A DNA stretch of 64,000 nt, taken from Gordius sp. MW1 (taxonomy: Eukaryota > Nematomorpha > Gordioida > Gordea > Gordiidae). Shown here piece by piece: positions 34,620 through 46,914 of this stretch. The notes below the pieces were generated by a model. It was not told the origin of the DNA. It worked only from the letters and a program-made list of their open reading frames with translations, and ran no database searches. The DNA lies in assembly GCA_964036665.1 (NCBI GenBank), contig OZ038532.1, positions 992,001-1,056,000 on the forward strand. Direction: 5' to 3'. Within the stretch, counting starts at the first letter, position 1. Every line of letters begins with the position of its first letter. A program made the position numbers and the translations under genes.

Positions 34620-34943
34620 TAAATATTGGTGTTTATAAAGCGCCCATTTGTTTAAATCGTAGGAATATGTCTAAATATTAAGATCAAATAAAGTAGCACC
34701 CAAAATTATCTCCACATCTGTGGCCGATATATATTCCTTTTACTTATTTTATCACGCATATTTGTCGATTTATATAGAGGCTGAATGTAAGGTTGTATAA
34801 CAAGACATGAACAAGACTTACATCTTCCCTAAAAAATTTTGAGCACTATGCGCGGATAATCGGAGTATGGTCTTAATTTTGAAGGATGGATAGGTTTATA
34901 ACAACGATAAAAGCAATTACCATTTTCAACATCCTTGCTTGGA
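34620..34943 (-). mobile_element. Ginger1 relic, 3' part in reverse
   Basis: Matches 1585-1930 of the reverse-oriented subfamily (for example TATAAAGCGCCCATTTGT and GGCTGAATGTAAGGTTGTATAAC). It ends in the OTU region at CATCCTTGCTTGGAAGGGTC, where the RTE LINE begins. Confidence 0.65.
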
Positions 34944-34964
34944 AGGGTCTTCTTCTTTATCAGT

Positions 34965-37900
34965 TATTCCCACAGTCGTGGGTTTTTGATGAGTTTCTTA
35001 TATCTTGACCGGGTGAGTGCCATATCTTGACTAATCTCTTTTGTTTTCATTACTTTATCGACTTGCCCTTTCCACGTGACACGGGGTCGTCCTCTTCCTC
35101 TCTTGCCCGGTACCTCCATGTCCAGTACTTTTCGATTTACGTCATTGTGTCTCTTCTTAGTATATGCCCATACCACCTTAGCCGATTTTCGTTAATCATG
35201 TCCATAGGTTGGATACCCATTTTTGTGTTGAAAAAGTCATTCGTCATATGGTGGAGCTTAGTATACCCCAAGCTTCGCCGTATCATTCTCATCTCTGTGG
35301 CTTGTAAAAGCTTTCCTTCTGTGGTGTTTAATGCCTATGTTTCACTTCCATAGAGTAACACCGGTCTTACGATGGATTTGTAAGCTTTGCTCTTCAACCA
35401 TATTGGCACTTTCTTCTATATCGCACATTAGACCGGATATACTTTCCCATTTAAGCCATCATTTTTGGATGCGGGCATTGACCTCCGTTGCGCAACCTCC
35501 CTCTTGATGTAGCATCGAGCCGAGGTATGTGAACCTGTCTACTTTTGGGTACTTTAGATGGTCATCCAGCGATGGGCTGCTTGTACCATTCATTTCCATG
35601 TATACCGTTTTTCGATCGTTGACCTTTAGCCCATATCCAGCTAAGCGCTTTGACCACTTTAGGTTCGAATACTTTCTCCCTTGTTTCCTCGCATAGTACT
35701 ATATCATCGGGATATAGCATGCACCATGGCGATGGCTTTTGAATGTCCCTCATTATCGTGTCTATAATTATATTAAATAAAAAGGGACTTGAAGCAGATT
35801 CTTGATGTAATCCAATTTTAACCAGAAAAGATTTAGTCTCCAACTGTCGTCATAACGCAAGAGTTTGAGTCTTCATAAATTTTATTCAAAAGCCGTATAT
35901 ATAAGTAGCGATTTTCTCCCGCACCACCATATTAAATCGCGGGGGATCGTGTCATAAGCTTTCTCTAAGTCGATAAAGGTTCCTCTTTTCACCATACTTA
36001 TCCATCATTTGCCTTAGTGCGAAGATTGGGTCGATTGTGGATTTGCCGGCCACAAATCCGAATTGGTTAGCCGATATTTCCACCTCGTTTTTCAGCCTTG
36101 TTACTAAGATCCTTTCCAAGGAGTGGCAAGTTAGCTTGATACCTCTGTAATTGCCACAGTCCTGAGTGTCTCCTTTGCCTTTATTATAATCGTACTTGCT
36201 CTCCATTGATTAGGAATTCGCTCTTCTACCAATATCTTGTTAAGGAGGTTCCTGACTCCCACGACATCCGAGCAATGCTTCCATAGGTACATCTGGGCCA
36301 TTTGCTTTTCCTTTTTGCATCTTGTTCATTTGTGTCCTAAATTCATCCTTCTGAAAGAGTTCGACCATACTTATATTTGGCTTCATTTTGGGAAGGAATC
36401 CTGGCCATTCGCAATATTCATATTCTAAAAATATCCTTTCCACCTTTCCATCATTTCTTTCGGCTTGAATAAGGTTTTACCCTTCTCATTTTAACTATGG
36501 CCAATTTGTACATAAGCCTATCGCCCCCTTTATGATCCAGTTTGTTTGCCATCTCGGTGTAGGCGGCATTCTGTGCTTTTGTAACGGCCTTTTTTGAGAC
36601 CCTCTTTGCGTCGCTATATTTTTGATAACCTCCGTTTTTGATTTATGCCACCATCTATATAGATTTTTCTTTCTTTCGATGAAATCCCTAACCGGTTGAT
36701 CCCACCACAATAGTTCCCTATTCATAGCTTTGCCTCCTTTGGTCTGTCCTAGAACACGAATCGCTGTTTTCTTTATGTACTTAGATAGCGTCTCCCAATC
36801 GTCGTCTACGTCCCTTTGCAACTTCCTTGCACCCAAGAGTGAAGAGGCTTTTTGATGGTATTTAACGTTTGTCGACGTATCCTTTATAGCCTTTCGTATC
36901 GAATCCTCTATCATTGCGTTCATATCCGAGGCGATCTTTTCCAACATGAGCGTTGAAATCGGCCCCAATAATTAGCCTTTCTTCCTGTCAGATTTCTTGT
37001 ATTTCCTTTTCCAATGAATAGAAGAATATATATTTCTCTGATTCCATACACCCAATTTGGGGAGCATATGCGCACATAACGGTTAGGAGGCCCCCTTGAT
37101 CTGCAATCTCACCCATATTAACCTGTCGGAACCAGAGATCAGATTGCCCGGCCCGCTGCCCGAACAGGCCCGGCCCGTGGGCCGGGTCGGGCAACTGTCC
37201 TAAATTTTTATTTTCGGGCGGGCTCGGGCGGGCACGAAGAAGATAGGATTCGGGCAATTCGGGCTTAATGAGATTTTTTAGATGTATTTTTTTGTTACTT
37301 TTCATTAAATTGCATATGAAAATGCTAAAAAATCGCCATCCGTCCCCAAGTTATTTTTTACAATTTTTGCCAGAACCCCTTTATTTCCATCAAGTCCCTA
37401 GCTAGGTTATGGAAAGGATTAAAATATTTATATTTATGCAGCCGTTTCATTGTTCGTAATTCGCATGTGCCGTCTATACATAGTACAAAATCGTCACGCC
37501 CAAATTGATACAACGCCTGAAAGTGTTAAATTTCATTCTAATATCATTTAATCTTTTAACAAATGATTTAACAAGGCTTCTTCAATTCGCCTTTATTATT
37601 CCCTTATCACTGATCGCTATCGCTTAGCTCAAATATTTTAGAAAGACCAAATACTACGTTTTTTGACCAATTAGGATTAAAATTAAAGTACAAAAGTTTC
37701 ATTTGAAAAGATCATTTGACTTTTAAATATTGAAAGAATTTTAGGTCGCAAAATTTCGGGCCTAACACAGGCAATTTAATATTTCGGGCCGAGCATTTCG
37801 GGCAGCATTAATGTTTCGGGCGGGCTCGGGCGGACACCAGAAGGGTTCGGGCGGGCTCGGGCGGGCAATGAGGTTAGAGAATTGAACCGAGCCGGGTTCG

Positions 37901-38220
37901 GGCAGAAAATTCCTAACAAATCTGACCTCTGGTCGGAACAACGCTTGACTTCCACCACGTTGTCCTTGAACGATTCGCTTAGAACGACACCGACCCCATT
38001 TCTACGTTTAGTGACCGACTGTAGAAAAGTTTGTATCCTTCTCCTAATTCCCGAGCTTTCATTCCGTTCCATCTCGTCTCTTATAGGCAGGCGATGTGTA
38101 CCTTCCTTCTTTTTAGCATCTGTGCGACCTGATGCTCTTCCCCGTCAACGTTCCCACATTACAGCACGTAATTCGCATTCTTTCCACAACTAGTTTCCTT
38201 AACCGCCTTCGTTGTAAGTT
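34965..38220 (-). pseudogene. RTE endonuclease-reverse transcriptase, broken
   Basis: On the minus strand: apurinic-type endonuclease pieces (GVGVVLSESFKDNVVEVKRC at about 37950-38010; Q.GGLLTVMCAYAPQIG at 37050-37105), a linker (36495-36968), RT fingers (YNKGKGDTQDCGNYRGIKL, FGFVAGKSTIDPIFAL; 35980-36200), the YPDDIVL box (a variant of YADD, about 35690), and the C-terminal RGRGRPRVTW region (about 35090). Several frameshifts and stops separate these. Compared with the plus-strand copy it is more decayed. Confidence 0.85.
37133..37931. mobile_element. GC-rich hAT-like non-autonomous element
   Basis: 799 bp with TIRs CAGAGATCAGATT (left) and, on the reverse strand, CAGAGGTCAGATT (right). It is flanked by a perfect 8-bp duplication GTCGGAAC (37125-37132 and 37932-37939), the hAT signature. 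Subterminal parts are GGGCGGGCTCGGGC-type repeats with a CCCGGCCC...GGGCCGGG palindrome; the middle is AT-rich with no open frame. It interrupts the endonuclease region of the LINE. Confidence 0.9.
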
Positions 38221-39605
38221 GGGCAGTAACCTTAGTGTATTTTTCTCATAATTTTGGAGTTGGTTTTTATAGCCGGTTTACGACCTGACGCCAACCGTCC
38301 ACTTTTTGCACAAGGACTTGGGACCGTCGTAGAATATATTCACAAGGGGATTAAAACAGTTCGTTAAGTACAAAAACGGTGTATATAAAATAATAGTTAC
38401 TTGGTTAACCTTCTAAACGAATACACATTTCTAGAACATAACAAAACAATCCAAAACATGACTTCCATCAAAACGGTCAGGTGGTTTCGATACCGTTTTG
38501 TCATTTATAATGTTACTTTCAGAGACCGCATTTTGATCTAGTCTTTTTCTTTCCCTTAGTTGATCACCCTGTTTTCTTCTTGTACTTAGGTCTATCATCC
38601 ATAGACTAGATAGACTGCTCATGCCATACGTTGCATATGGTTAATTAATTGTGTCAAATTTTCTTCCATTTTGAGGGCAATTGGTGTATTTTAACCATGT
38701 CATTTTGCCCTACAACAGTCAATTTACCATCCTCACTAGTTTATAAATTAAAACGAACGTAAATAAATTAATATTATACAAAATAGCAATTAAAATTGAT
38801 GGCGCTATATTAATAAACAAACTTTAATCGCATTTTTTACATTTTTAATTTTCATGTATTCTTTAAATGATATTTATTTTAAAATGCTATTTTTGATATC
38901 TACCCAATTCAATATTTTTTATTTGCCTTTTTAAGATTATTTAATTTGCGAAAATTACGAATTTTTATATGATCACCACTTTACAATGTGCCTCTCAAAA
39001 TGGCGGAAAAAAGAGTACACGTTTGTGCGTTGATAAGCCGTCTATCTAGTCTATGGGTCTATCTTGACATCATATGTTGTCGCACTTGTTTGTGCGTCTA
39101 CAAGTCCTTCCCTCCATCCCGGACTTGTGTCGTTGTGTACCCATACTGGTTGCGCGGGCTCGAAACATCTTTCCTGTGTCCACCTGTTCTTGTAATACTT
39201 TTGCTTCCAAAAAAATTCTTCAACCTTCTCGCGAGTCGTTTTCTTTAGCTGGTCTGGCGTCGTACGAATCCTATGAATTAAACATTGCCACAGTCGGGTT
39301 AATGCCTGTAGTAAAGTTCTGACTCGTTCACATGCTCATCAGAACTTGTAGCAACTTTAATGAGTCGTTAACCCCCGACTTTTTGTTAGCAAAAAATTTA
39401 CTTTTTATAGTTCTAATGTACCTCTCCGCAAAACCATTTGTTTTGGGGTGGTAAGGGGCTCCGGTAAAATGTACAACACCTTGTTTTTACAAAATATTTT
39501 AAATTCCATGGATTTAAAATGCGGCACATTGTCACTACTATATATCTGGGTAACCCAAAATGCGCAAATATTAGGTCTTTCAACTTGGCAAAATTTACAA
39601 GCATT

Positions 39606-39621
39606 AAGGTATTTTTCAATT
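39606..39621. repeat. 16-bp target duplication of the RTE LINE (left)
   Basis: AAGGTATTTTTCAATT, repeated at 42689-42704. Confidence 0.9.
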
Positions 39622-42600
39622 AACACTACCAACGACGGTCCCAAGTCCGTGTGAAAAAAGTGGAGGGTTGGCGTCAGGTCGGAAACCGGCTGTAAAAAAA
39701 CTCCAAACAACATGGCAGCTTAAAATACGAACTTTTACCAGAATGCTAGGGCGTCCTCCCCAAACGACGCCCATTGCATCATCCGCCCGTGCAATGTGAC
39801 AATTATACAAGGGTTACCGCCTCACTCACAACGAAGGCGGTTAAGGAATCTAGTTGTCGAACGGACAAGAGTGGCCAGCTGGAATGTGGGCACGCTGACG
39901 GGGAAGAGCATCGAGGTTGCGCAGATGCTAAAAAGGCGAAGGAGACACATAGCGTGTCTACAAGAAACGCGGTGGCATGGAACAAGAGCCAGGGAGCTAG
40001 GAGATGGTTACAAGCTATACTACTCGGGTTCCCCATCACGGAAGAACGGGGTCGGTATAGTGCTTAGCGATTCCTTTAAGGACAAGGTAGTCGAAGTCAA
40101 ACGATGCTCGGATAGATTGATGTGCACAAAGCTGGCGGATCAAGGCGGCCTTGTCAATGTTATTTGTGCGTATTCGTCCCAGGTTGGATGTTCCTAAAAT
40201 GAGAAGGACGAATTCTATGAGAAGCTCGAAAAAGAAATACGCTATGTGAAGCCTGACGAGAATATCATCATCGGAGCAGACTTTAATGGGCACGTTGGGA
40301 AAGAAAGGGGCGTGTACGAACCAAATCACGGCGGGCATGGCTATGGGGTGAAGAATAAAGAGGGAGAGAAGTTACTACAGATGGCGCAAGCTTACGATAT
40401 GGCCATTGTGAATACCTTCTTTCAGAAGCGTACCGAACATTTAGCGACGTGCAGCAGTGGGGATCATCTTACACAGGTCGACTACATCCTAGTGAAGCGC
40501 AAAAATTTGTGGCAAGTTAAAGATTGCAAGGTTATACCGGGGGAAGAAATCGCCAAACAACATCGGCCAGTTGTCCTCGATATAGCAAGAAAGATTTTTC
40601 CCGAAAGGAGGAAGTCTACACACCAAGGACAAAGTATAAAAAGCTTAAGGATGATCGTGCAAATGAAATGTTTCACGCTCGAGCAACTCCGCTCTTGAAG
40701 GTTGCAGGCTTGGGGGGTGACATTAACAAAAGGTGGGAACCGTTGCAAATGTTCTAAAGGAAATTCAAATCTTGGGACGAACTAAAGGCGGCAGAGCTCA
40801 CAAGCGTGAACTATGGTGGTGGAATGACTCGGTCAAAGAGGATATAGAAGAAAAGAAGGCGTTGTACCTACGATGGTACAAAACGAAGAAAGGAGAAGAC
40901 TACGTGGCATATCGTGAAGCGAAACGCAAAGCTAAGATAGCGGTTGCGATAGCGAAGAACGAGGCTTCCACCGATATGGCAAACAAGCTCGATACCAAGG
41001 GCGGCGACATAGTCATGTATAAACTCGCAAAGATTTAGGGAGAAAAAAAGTCGAGATGTCGGGACACTGAAAGTCATTAAAAGCGAAGAGGGACGAAGGT
41101 TGTGCAAACCGAAGGAAGTCATCAAAAAATGGAAAGATTATTTCCAAAATATGATGTACAAAACGAATGATAGAAGACCGCTAGAGGGGGTGGAACCGAA
41201 CTAGAACTTGGTTTTACCATTGCAGGCTTATGAAGTAGGAGCGCAACTGACGAAGATGGGGAAAGGGAAAGCGCTAGGTCCTACCGATCGAAGCTTGGCT
41301 TGGGTGCAAAGGAGAAGGAATCGACATAATGACAGGCCTATTTAACGCTATACTGTATGAGAGTGGTATCCCTGACCAATGGGGGGAAAGTACGATCATA
41401 CCCATATACAAAGGCAAAGGAGACGCACAGGAATGTGGCAACTTTAGAGGTATCAAGTTGACCTGCCACTCACTAAAACTATTAGAAAGGGTGCTAGTGA
41501 AAAGGCTCAATGACGAAGTATGTCTCTCGCCTAATCAGTTTGGATTCGTGGCCGGTAAATCAACGATGGATCCAATCTTTGCGTTGAAGCAGACGATGGA
41601 AAAATATGGCGACATAAGAAAGAACTTACACATGGTCTTCATCGATTTAGAAAAGGCCTACGATACGGTTCCGAGAGACTTAATATGGTGGTCCCTTAGA
41701 GCCAGAAATATACCCGAAGGATATGTTTGACTTAACAAGGAAATGTATAATGGCGCGGTTGCATCTGTTAGGACTACCTTATGAAAAACGAAATCCTTCC
41801 GAATAATGATTGGACTACATAAAGGGTCAGCGTTAAGCCCATTCTTGTTTAATCTAATTATGGATACAATAACAAAGGACTTGCACAAGCCAGCACCTTG
41901 GACTATGCTATATGCCGATGATATTGTCCTATGCGATGAAACAAGAGAAGGGGTTTTTCATCACGCGAAAATATGGTCAGAACGTTTTTCGGAATTCGGG
42001 TTAAAGGTCAGCGAGAAGAAAACGGTTCAAATGCAAACGATGGGCGGTAGTCCGCAAATGCACAAAAATGACGGTCCAATGTACACGGAGGTTGATAAGT
42101 TCACATATCTTGGCTCGCTATTGCATCAAGAGGGAGGATGTATTGCCGAAGTCCATTCTCGGATCAAGAAAGCATGGCTCAAGTGGCGCAGCATCTCCGG
42201 TGTCATGTGTGACAAAAAGATACCAATTTGGTTGAAAAGCAAGGCGAACAAAACCATCGTGCGACCGGTCTTGCTCTACGGGAGCGAAACATGGGCTGTA
42301 ACCACCGCGGAGGAGAAACCTTAGTCATGGAAATGAGAATGGTGCGATGAAGCTTAGGCTACACCAAGCTGGATCGCAGGACAAACGAATCCATGATGAC
42401 AAAGATGGGTATACAAGCGACGAAGGACTTCTTAAGAGAAAATCGACTTCGGTGGTACGGCCATGTATTACGAAGAGACGAGGACGATGTCACACGGCGA
42501 ATGCTGGAGATGGACGTGCCTGGAAGAAGAGGAAGGGGCAGACCACGTGCCACCTGGAAACGACTGGTCGAAAAGGATATGGACGTCAAACAGATGGAAA

Positions 42601-42688
42601 TTGGCAAGGCATTTACGCGACTCAGATGGAAGAGGCTGCTGAAAACTTACCCTACGTCTGTGGGATTTTCAACACGATAAAGAAGAAG
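39622..42688 (+). mobile_element. RTE-type LINE, near full length, with target duplications
   Basis: A 3067-bp non-LTR retrotransposon flanked by perfect 16-bp duplications and ending in the short 3' repeat GATAAAGAAGAAGA in place of a long poly(A), as is usual for RTE elements. It inserted into the integrase region of a minus-strand Gypsy fossil. Coding is nearly complete but broken in several places. It is much less decayed than the two sister copies, so it is the best template for the family in this window. Confidence 0.92.
39796..42680 (+). pseudogene. RTE endonuclease-reverse transcriptase (RTE/BovB-like)
   Basis: Open segments: 39796-40197, 40246-40698, 40733-41038, 41329-41730, 41806-42324, 42393-42680, separated by about five stops or frameshifts. 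Endonuclease motifs: SWNVGTLTGKS, CLQETRWHG, GADFNGHVG, VDYILVKR, QHRPVVLDI. RT motifs: PIYKGKGDAQECGNFRGIKL, FGFVAGKSTMDPIFALK, FIDLEKAYDTVPR, GLHKGSALSPFLF, YADDIVLCDE. The C-terminal domain has RLRWYGHVLRRDEDD and RRGRGRPRATW. The single ORF should be about 950-1000 aa. Many animal proteins annotated as craniofacial development protein 2-like are this endonuclease. Confidence 0.9.
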
Positions 42689-42773
42689 AAGGTATTTTTC
42701 AATTCCGGCGTCAATATTGTTAAATAGACATAATACCTCCCCAACGATTTCGTGGCTACAATTCCCGGATGGC

Positions 42774-42853
42774 CATCGTGTTAATTTAAGAATATTTGAC
42801 CTTAATTTAGGTACATCGTGTTAATTTAAGAATATTTGACCTTAATTTAGGTA
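42774..42853. repeat. 39-bp tandem duplication
   Basis: The unit CATCGTGTTAATTTAAG...TTAATTTAGGTA occurs twice in a row. Confidence 0.85.
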
Positions 42854-43308
42854 CTATTAGTCGATCTTTATAATATAAACTAAAGATTGTTTCGAAAGAA
42901 ATCTAATTTTTTTATTGACCGTATTTTCGTACATATTTATTATTTGTAAAGCCTTGCCATCTATTATCAAATAGCTCAATTATTTCTTTTAATATAGTGT
43001 CTTTTACTGTCTCTTCTACAAGATTCCCTATATTTTTAATATGACGTATACCATTTTCAATATTTAGATTATGGGGAAAATTATTTAGACACAAACGTGA
43101 GAGCGCATTCATTGATTAGACTGCCTCGCGACATATTTTATTTCATAATCATATTGTAATAATTTTATCGCTCATCTTAATAATCTTATATTAAAGTAGT
43201 TTGTAAAATTGTAATCGTGTTTTACATAAAACTTGATTCTAACAAAATTTTAATGGCTGTGGACTTATATGTAAAAAATTTAATTTTGCTAACGCAAATA
43301 GACTAGAT

Positions 43309-43888
43309 CAGGGGTAGGCAACGCGGCGCCCGCGGGCGCCATGGCGCCCCCGATCGATTTTTAATGCGCCCTCGCTGGACTAATGTAAATGTATGATATG
43401 GGCGTACCTAATAACACGCACGTATTTTTTGTTAGTGCAAAGCAAAGTGATATTATTTTAAAAGCGCATAGTAATGATAAGACGTTTTGGAACTTAGTCG
43501 ATGAAAATAAGTATCCTATTTTAAGGAAATGTGCGCTAAAAATTTATTCATATTGTGCAACATACAACTGCAAGTCTTTGTTCTCAAATATGAAATATTT
43601 GAAATCAAAATACACAACAAAGCTTACTGACTCACATTTAGATAATTGTTTAAGGACGGAGAACTCCAAATATATCCCCAATTATAAGAAATTAGCTGAA
43701 AATATGGACACCCAAGTTTCACACTGAATTACATGTATCATCATTATGTATGACACCAACAAAATAAAGTTATAAAAAATCTGTTTTTTAATGCCTTTAT
43801 ACCTGTTGATTATCTGTAAAATATGCACCCTCGGTGATTCTCAAATTCAGTATTGCGTCCTTAAGGACAAACAGGTTGCCAACCCCTG
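43309..43888 (+). mobile_element. hAT deletion derivative with 8-bp target duplication
   Basis: 580 bp. TIRs CAGGGGTAGGCAAC (left) and GTTGCC-AACCCCTG (right), flanked by GACTAGAT at 43301-43308 and 43889-43896. The left subterminal region has a GCGCCCGCGGGCGC palindrome. It retains only the end of a transposase gene, so it needs a transposase from elsewhere. Confidence 0.93.
43389..43727 (+). pseudogene. C-terminal (dimerisation) part of a hAT transposase
   Basis: A 112-residue open frame. Residues about 45-112 (LKIYSYCATYNCKSLFSNMK, then YLKSKYTTKLTDSHLDNCLR) match the C-terminal hAT dimerisation region of the GTF2IRD2/SCAND3-like branch of animal hAT transposases. The BED finger and catalytic core are absent because of an internal deletion of the element. 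It is open to its stop, but nothing suggests host expression. Confidence 0.8.
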
Positions 43889-44030
43889 GACTAGATATTA
43901 ACCGCTGGTTATCTTTAATTCATTTGACCTCGGTGCCGAAATATTATTGTTTATGCCCGACTGATTACCTTTATTTATACATTTCTTTTGGCAATATTTT
44001 TAGATCTACATTACAGCTTTAAAACATATG

Positions 44031-44424
44031 TTGATTTTTAAACATTTTTCACGATGCATTCAAATTTGGATAATAGTTTAATCTTGTTTATGTTAAATTC
44101 TGTTACAAAAATGAGCCATATTTCGGGGTAGTTAAAAAGGGTGGAAGCCCTACAATGCAAGGATGTATGATTGTTTTAAGGCAAAATTAAAACGTGAAGT
44201 TTTTATAGCATGAACAGAGTGGAAAAAAATGGTTTGAAACAAAATAACTTGTTAGTATTTGTTTATCACATAAAAATATGAGTTTTTGATCTTTTGTTAG
44301 TGCAACTCAGCAACAAAATACAAAAAAAGGATAACTCGAAGGATGTCTGTCCAACAAAAATTTTAACAAATTTAAGTTATTGTCGATTGCAATTGATAAG
44401 TGTTAGAATAAGAAAACCTCGTGA
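44031..44424. other. No gene seen
   Basis: AT-rich; nothing recognised before the 5' truncation point of the LINE. Confidence 0.5.
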
Positions 44425-46886
44425 CTTTTCAGGCTTACCTTTCACACCTTATATGTAAGAGGACCCAACGCTGAAAATCTGTCCAAACATATTAAAGACT
44501 CCTTTTTAAATTTCAATATTGATAATATTTTTAAAAATACCCCCCAGCACAAACAATCCCCAAACTCCTCCACTGCCAAGCAAACTGCTAAACTAATTTC
44601 TAAAAAAATTGATAACTTTAACCCCAAAAGTGCTCTAAGAATATTTTATGACAATGACTCAATTGCTCCTTACTCCCTTGATTCATACCAACAACTCAAA
44701 TCTAAACATCCCCCATCCTCATCGGCAAATCGACTCCCTACCTCAGCCTCTTCCATAAAACTAGACTCATCCGACATTCGGGAAGCCATCAATTCCTTTC
44801 CCATCGACTCTGCAGGAGGCCTTGATGGTTTCCGCCCTGTTTATTTACAAGATCTGATTAACCTCCAAAATGTGAGCGCTGCAATTTTACTCAACTCTAT
44901 AACGTCCCTATGCAATTTAATTGTCAACGGTAATATTCCTACCGAAATAATCCCTATATTGTTCGGCGCTAAACTCATCGCTATCAAAAAACCTGATAAT
45001 TCGGTGAGACCCATTGCTATTGGCAGTGTTTTTCGACGTATAATATCAAAACTCATTTGTAAGACAATCAAATCCAGTTTAAGCGACAAGTTAATTCCTC
45101 ATCAATTAGGATTTGGGGTTAAAGGCGGCTGTGAGGCTGCCAGTCACGCTGCGCGGATAAGTCTAAAACAAATTCCCTCCAATCACTGCATGGTTAAACT
45201 GGACTTTGCCAATGCTTTTAATAATATTCGCCGAGAAACGATAATAAATACCTTCATTGATGAGTTTCCAAAGTTTTCAAATTACATCAGTGTAAGTTAC
45301 GGTTGTATATCAAAACTAAAGTTTGGGGACTTTTTAATTGATTCGGCAGAAGGTATTCAACAGGGAGACCCCCTAGGTCCACCTCTGTTTTGTCTTGGGA
45401 TCAAAAATTTAACTGAATCCCTCTCAAACCAATGCTCATTATCATTAAACGTCTGGTACCTGGACGATGCTACCTTATGCGGCCCTCCTGAAGAAATTTC
45501 CAAGGCCATTCTTTTATCCAACATTATGAAACCTCCCTAAACTTGAGATTGAATATCTCTAAATGCGAGATATATCAGTGCCCGGATACCAACAAATTTC
45601 CCATTTTTAAGCCCTTTTTAAAAGTTGAATTGATAAGTTTTACTCATCTAGGCTCTCCAATAGGTGGGCAAATCGCCTTAAAAGAATTTTTACATAGCCA
45701 CTTATCAACTCTTACATCGAAGATGGATATTCTTAATACCCTCCCCAAACACCACGCATTTTATATCATTAAAAACTATTTCAACATCTCAAAAATTCAA
45801 CACTACTTCCGGTCCTCTTCAGCCTTTTTATTGCCCGAGATTTTAAAAAGCTACGATAGCTTCATGAAGAATACTTTAGAAGCAATTCTTAATATCAAAT
45901 TCAGCACTTCCTCGTGGCTCCAAGCCTCTTTACCTACTAAAGCTGGCGGCTTGGGGATACGCCCAGCTACCTCAATTTCGTTAGCTGCGTTTATCTCTTC
46001 TTATAAATCTGCCCAAGGATTGATCGACCGTTTAATCACAACAAATGAGGATCCGTCGTTTGTAGAAGCCCTAGACGTCTGGTCAGCCAACGTCAACCCA
46101 GGGACCCCCTTCCCCATAACCTCTAGACAAAAGGATTGGGATGCTGGCCTCGTATCGCGCTCCGTTGATTACCTCTTATCGAGTTGCGACGCCCGCCAGC
46201 ACTTCAACCTTAAATCTTTAGTTTTTGACGGATCGGGTCACGAGTGGCTTGAAGCTTATCCTAGCTCACTTTCTGGATTGATGTTGGAGGACCCAGAGCT
46301 AGCATACGCCATCGCCCTCAGACTAGGAATTCCCTATTCAAAGGAATATTCCTGCCGCAACTGCTCCCAGAGCATAGACATTTATGAAAGGCATCCCCTA
46401 CAATGCCTTTACAATAAATTTAAATACATAAGGCACGAAAAAGTGAATAGCCTTATCCAAGCCGCTTTTAAAAAAGCCAACATTCCCTCCCTTATAGACA
46501 TTTTCGCCCCCTCTAACCAAAACTACAACGCTCAGACTCTCGCCGAACACCGCAAAACGGTTAAATACCAGGCCCTCCTACCATCTAATATCTTTACCCC
46601 TATCGTTGCCTCGTGTTCTGGGACTTTTGATCCGGCCGCCATTAAGCTTTTTAAAGAAATCAGCCGTCGCTGCCCGCCCTCTAAATATTCCACTAATTTT
46701 TTACTTAAACAAAAAATTGGTATTTTTATAGCTAAGTACAATTTTAAATCCCTGGCCGACAGTTGGCCACTTTTACAGATGACACATGCGACATTTTTGA
46801 ATCATAATATTTTTATTTTGTTTTACATCCGCTATATTTTTCGAATTTTGACACTTCGTTTTTATAATGTTCTTGCGTTCAAATAA
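44425..46886 (+). pseudogene. LINE reverse transcriptase, one frameshift
   Basis: Frame 1 is open from 44425 to 45540 and frame 3 from 45543 to 46886. A single shift near 45520-45545 separates them. RT motifs: KLIAIKKPDNSVRPIAIGSV, QLGFGVKGGCEAASHAAR, KLDFANAFNNIRR (first Asp), GIQQGDPLGPPLF, WYLDDATLCG (catalytic YLDD), then GSPIGG. The C-terminal half has a cysteine motif CRNCSQSID...HPLQC (about 46350-46405) and RHEKVNSLIQAAFKKA. This type, with GFG.KGG and YLDD, is widespread in invertebrates; I do not assign the clade. Confidence 0.88.
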
Positions 46887-46914
46887 ACAATATATCCTTA
46901 AAAAAAAAAAAAAA
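44425..46914 (+). mobile_element. 5'-truncated LINE with poly(A) tail
   Basis: About 2.5 kb, ending AATAAACAATATATCCTT plus 14 A (46901-46914). The 5' part with endonuclease is missing, as is usual after incomplete reverse transcription. Coding is almost intact, so the insertion is young. It is unrelated to the RTE copies nearby. Confidence 0.88.

Larger units (their letters stand above)
34944..38335 (-). mobile_element. RTE-type LINE, minus strand, broken
   Basis: Near full-length non-LTR retrotransposon. The 5' end (at about 38335, CTACGACGGTCCCAAGTCC) and the 3' end (GATAAAGAAGAAG at 34944-34957) match those of the copy at 39622-42688. A hAT-like element of 799 bp is inserted at 37133-37931. 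Confidence 0.85.
38336..44030 (-). mobile_element. Ty3/Gypsy fossil, minus strand, with nested insertions
   Basis: LTR-retrotransposon fossil read on the minus strand. Visible parts: RNase H end and linker (about 43300-42900, containing NALSRL), integrase zinc finger (about 42780-42705, HPG..ATKSLGRYYV), integrase core (39621-39405) and C-terminal part (about 39310-38985). 38640-38975 is a possible LTR-like, non-coding stretch followed by what reads like a gag start. An RTE LINE (39622-42688) and a hAT element (43309-43888) are inserted in it. It is broken, with several further interruptions, and old; it resembles the fossil at 14880-18971. The outer limits are uncertain. Confidence 0.65.

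Noticed and set aside
38431-38622. 63-codon minus-strand frame between the RTE LINE and the Gypsy fossil
   Set aside because: No recognisable domain; it lies in probable Gypsy-derived DNA.
46532-46741. 69-codon minus-strand frame
   Set aside because: It is antisense to the intact LINE coding frame.
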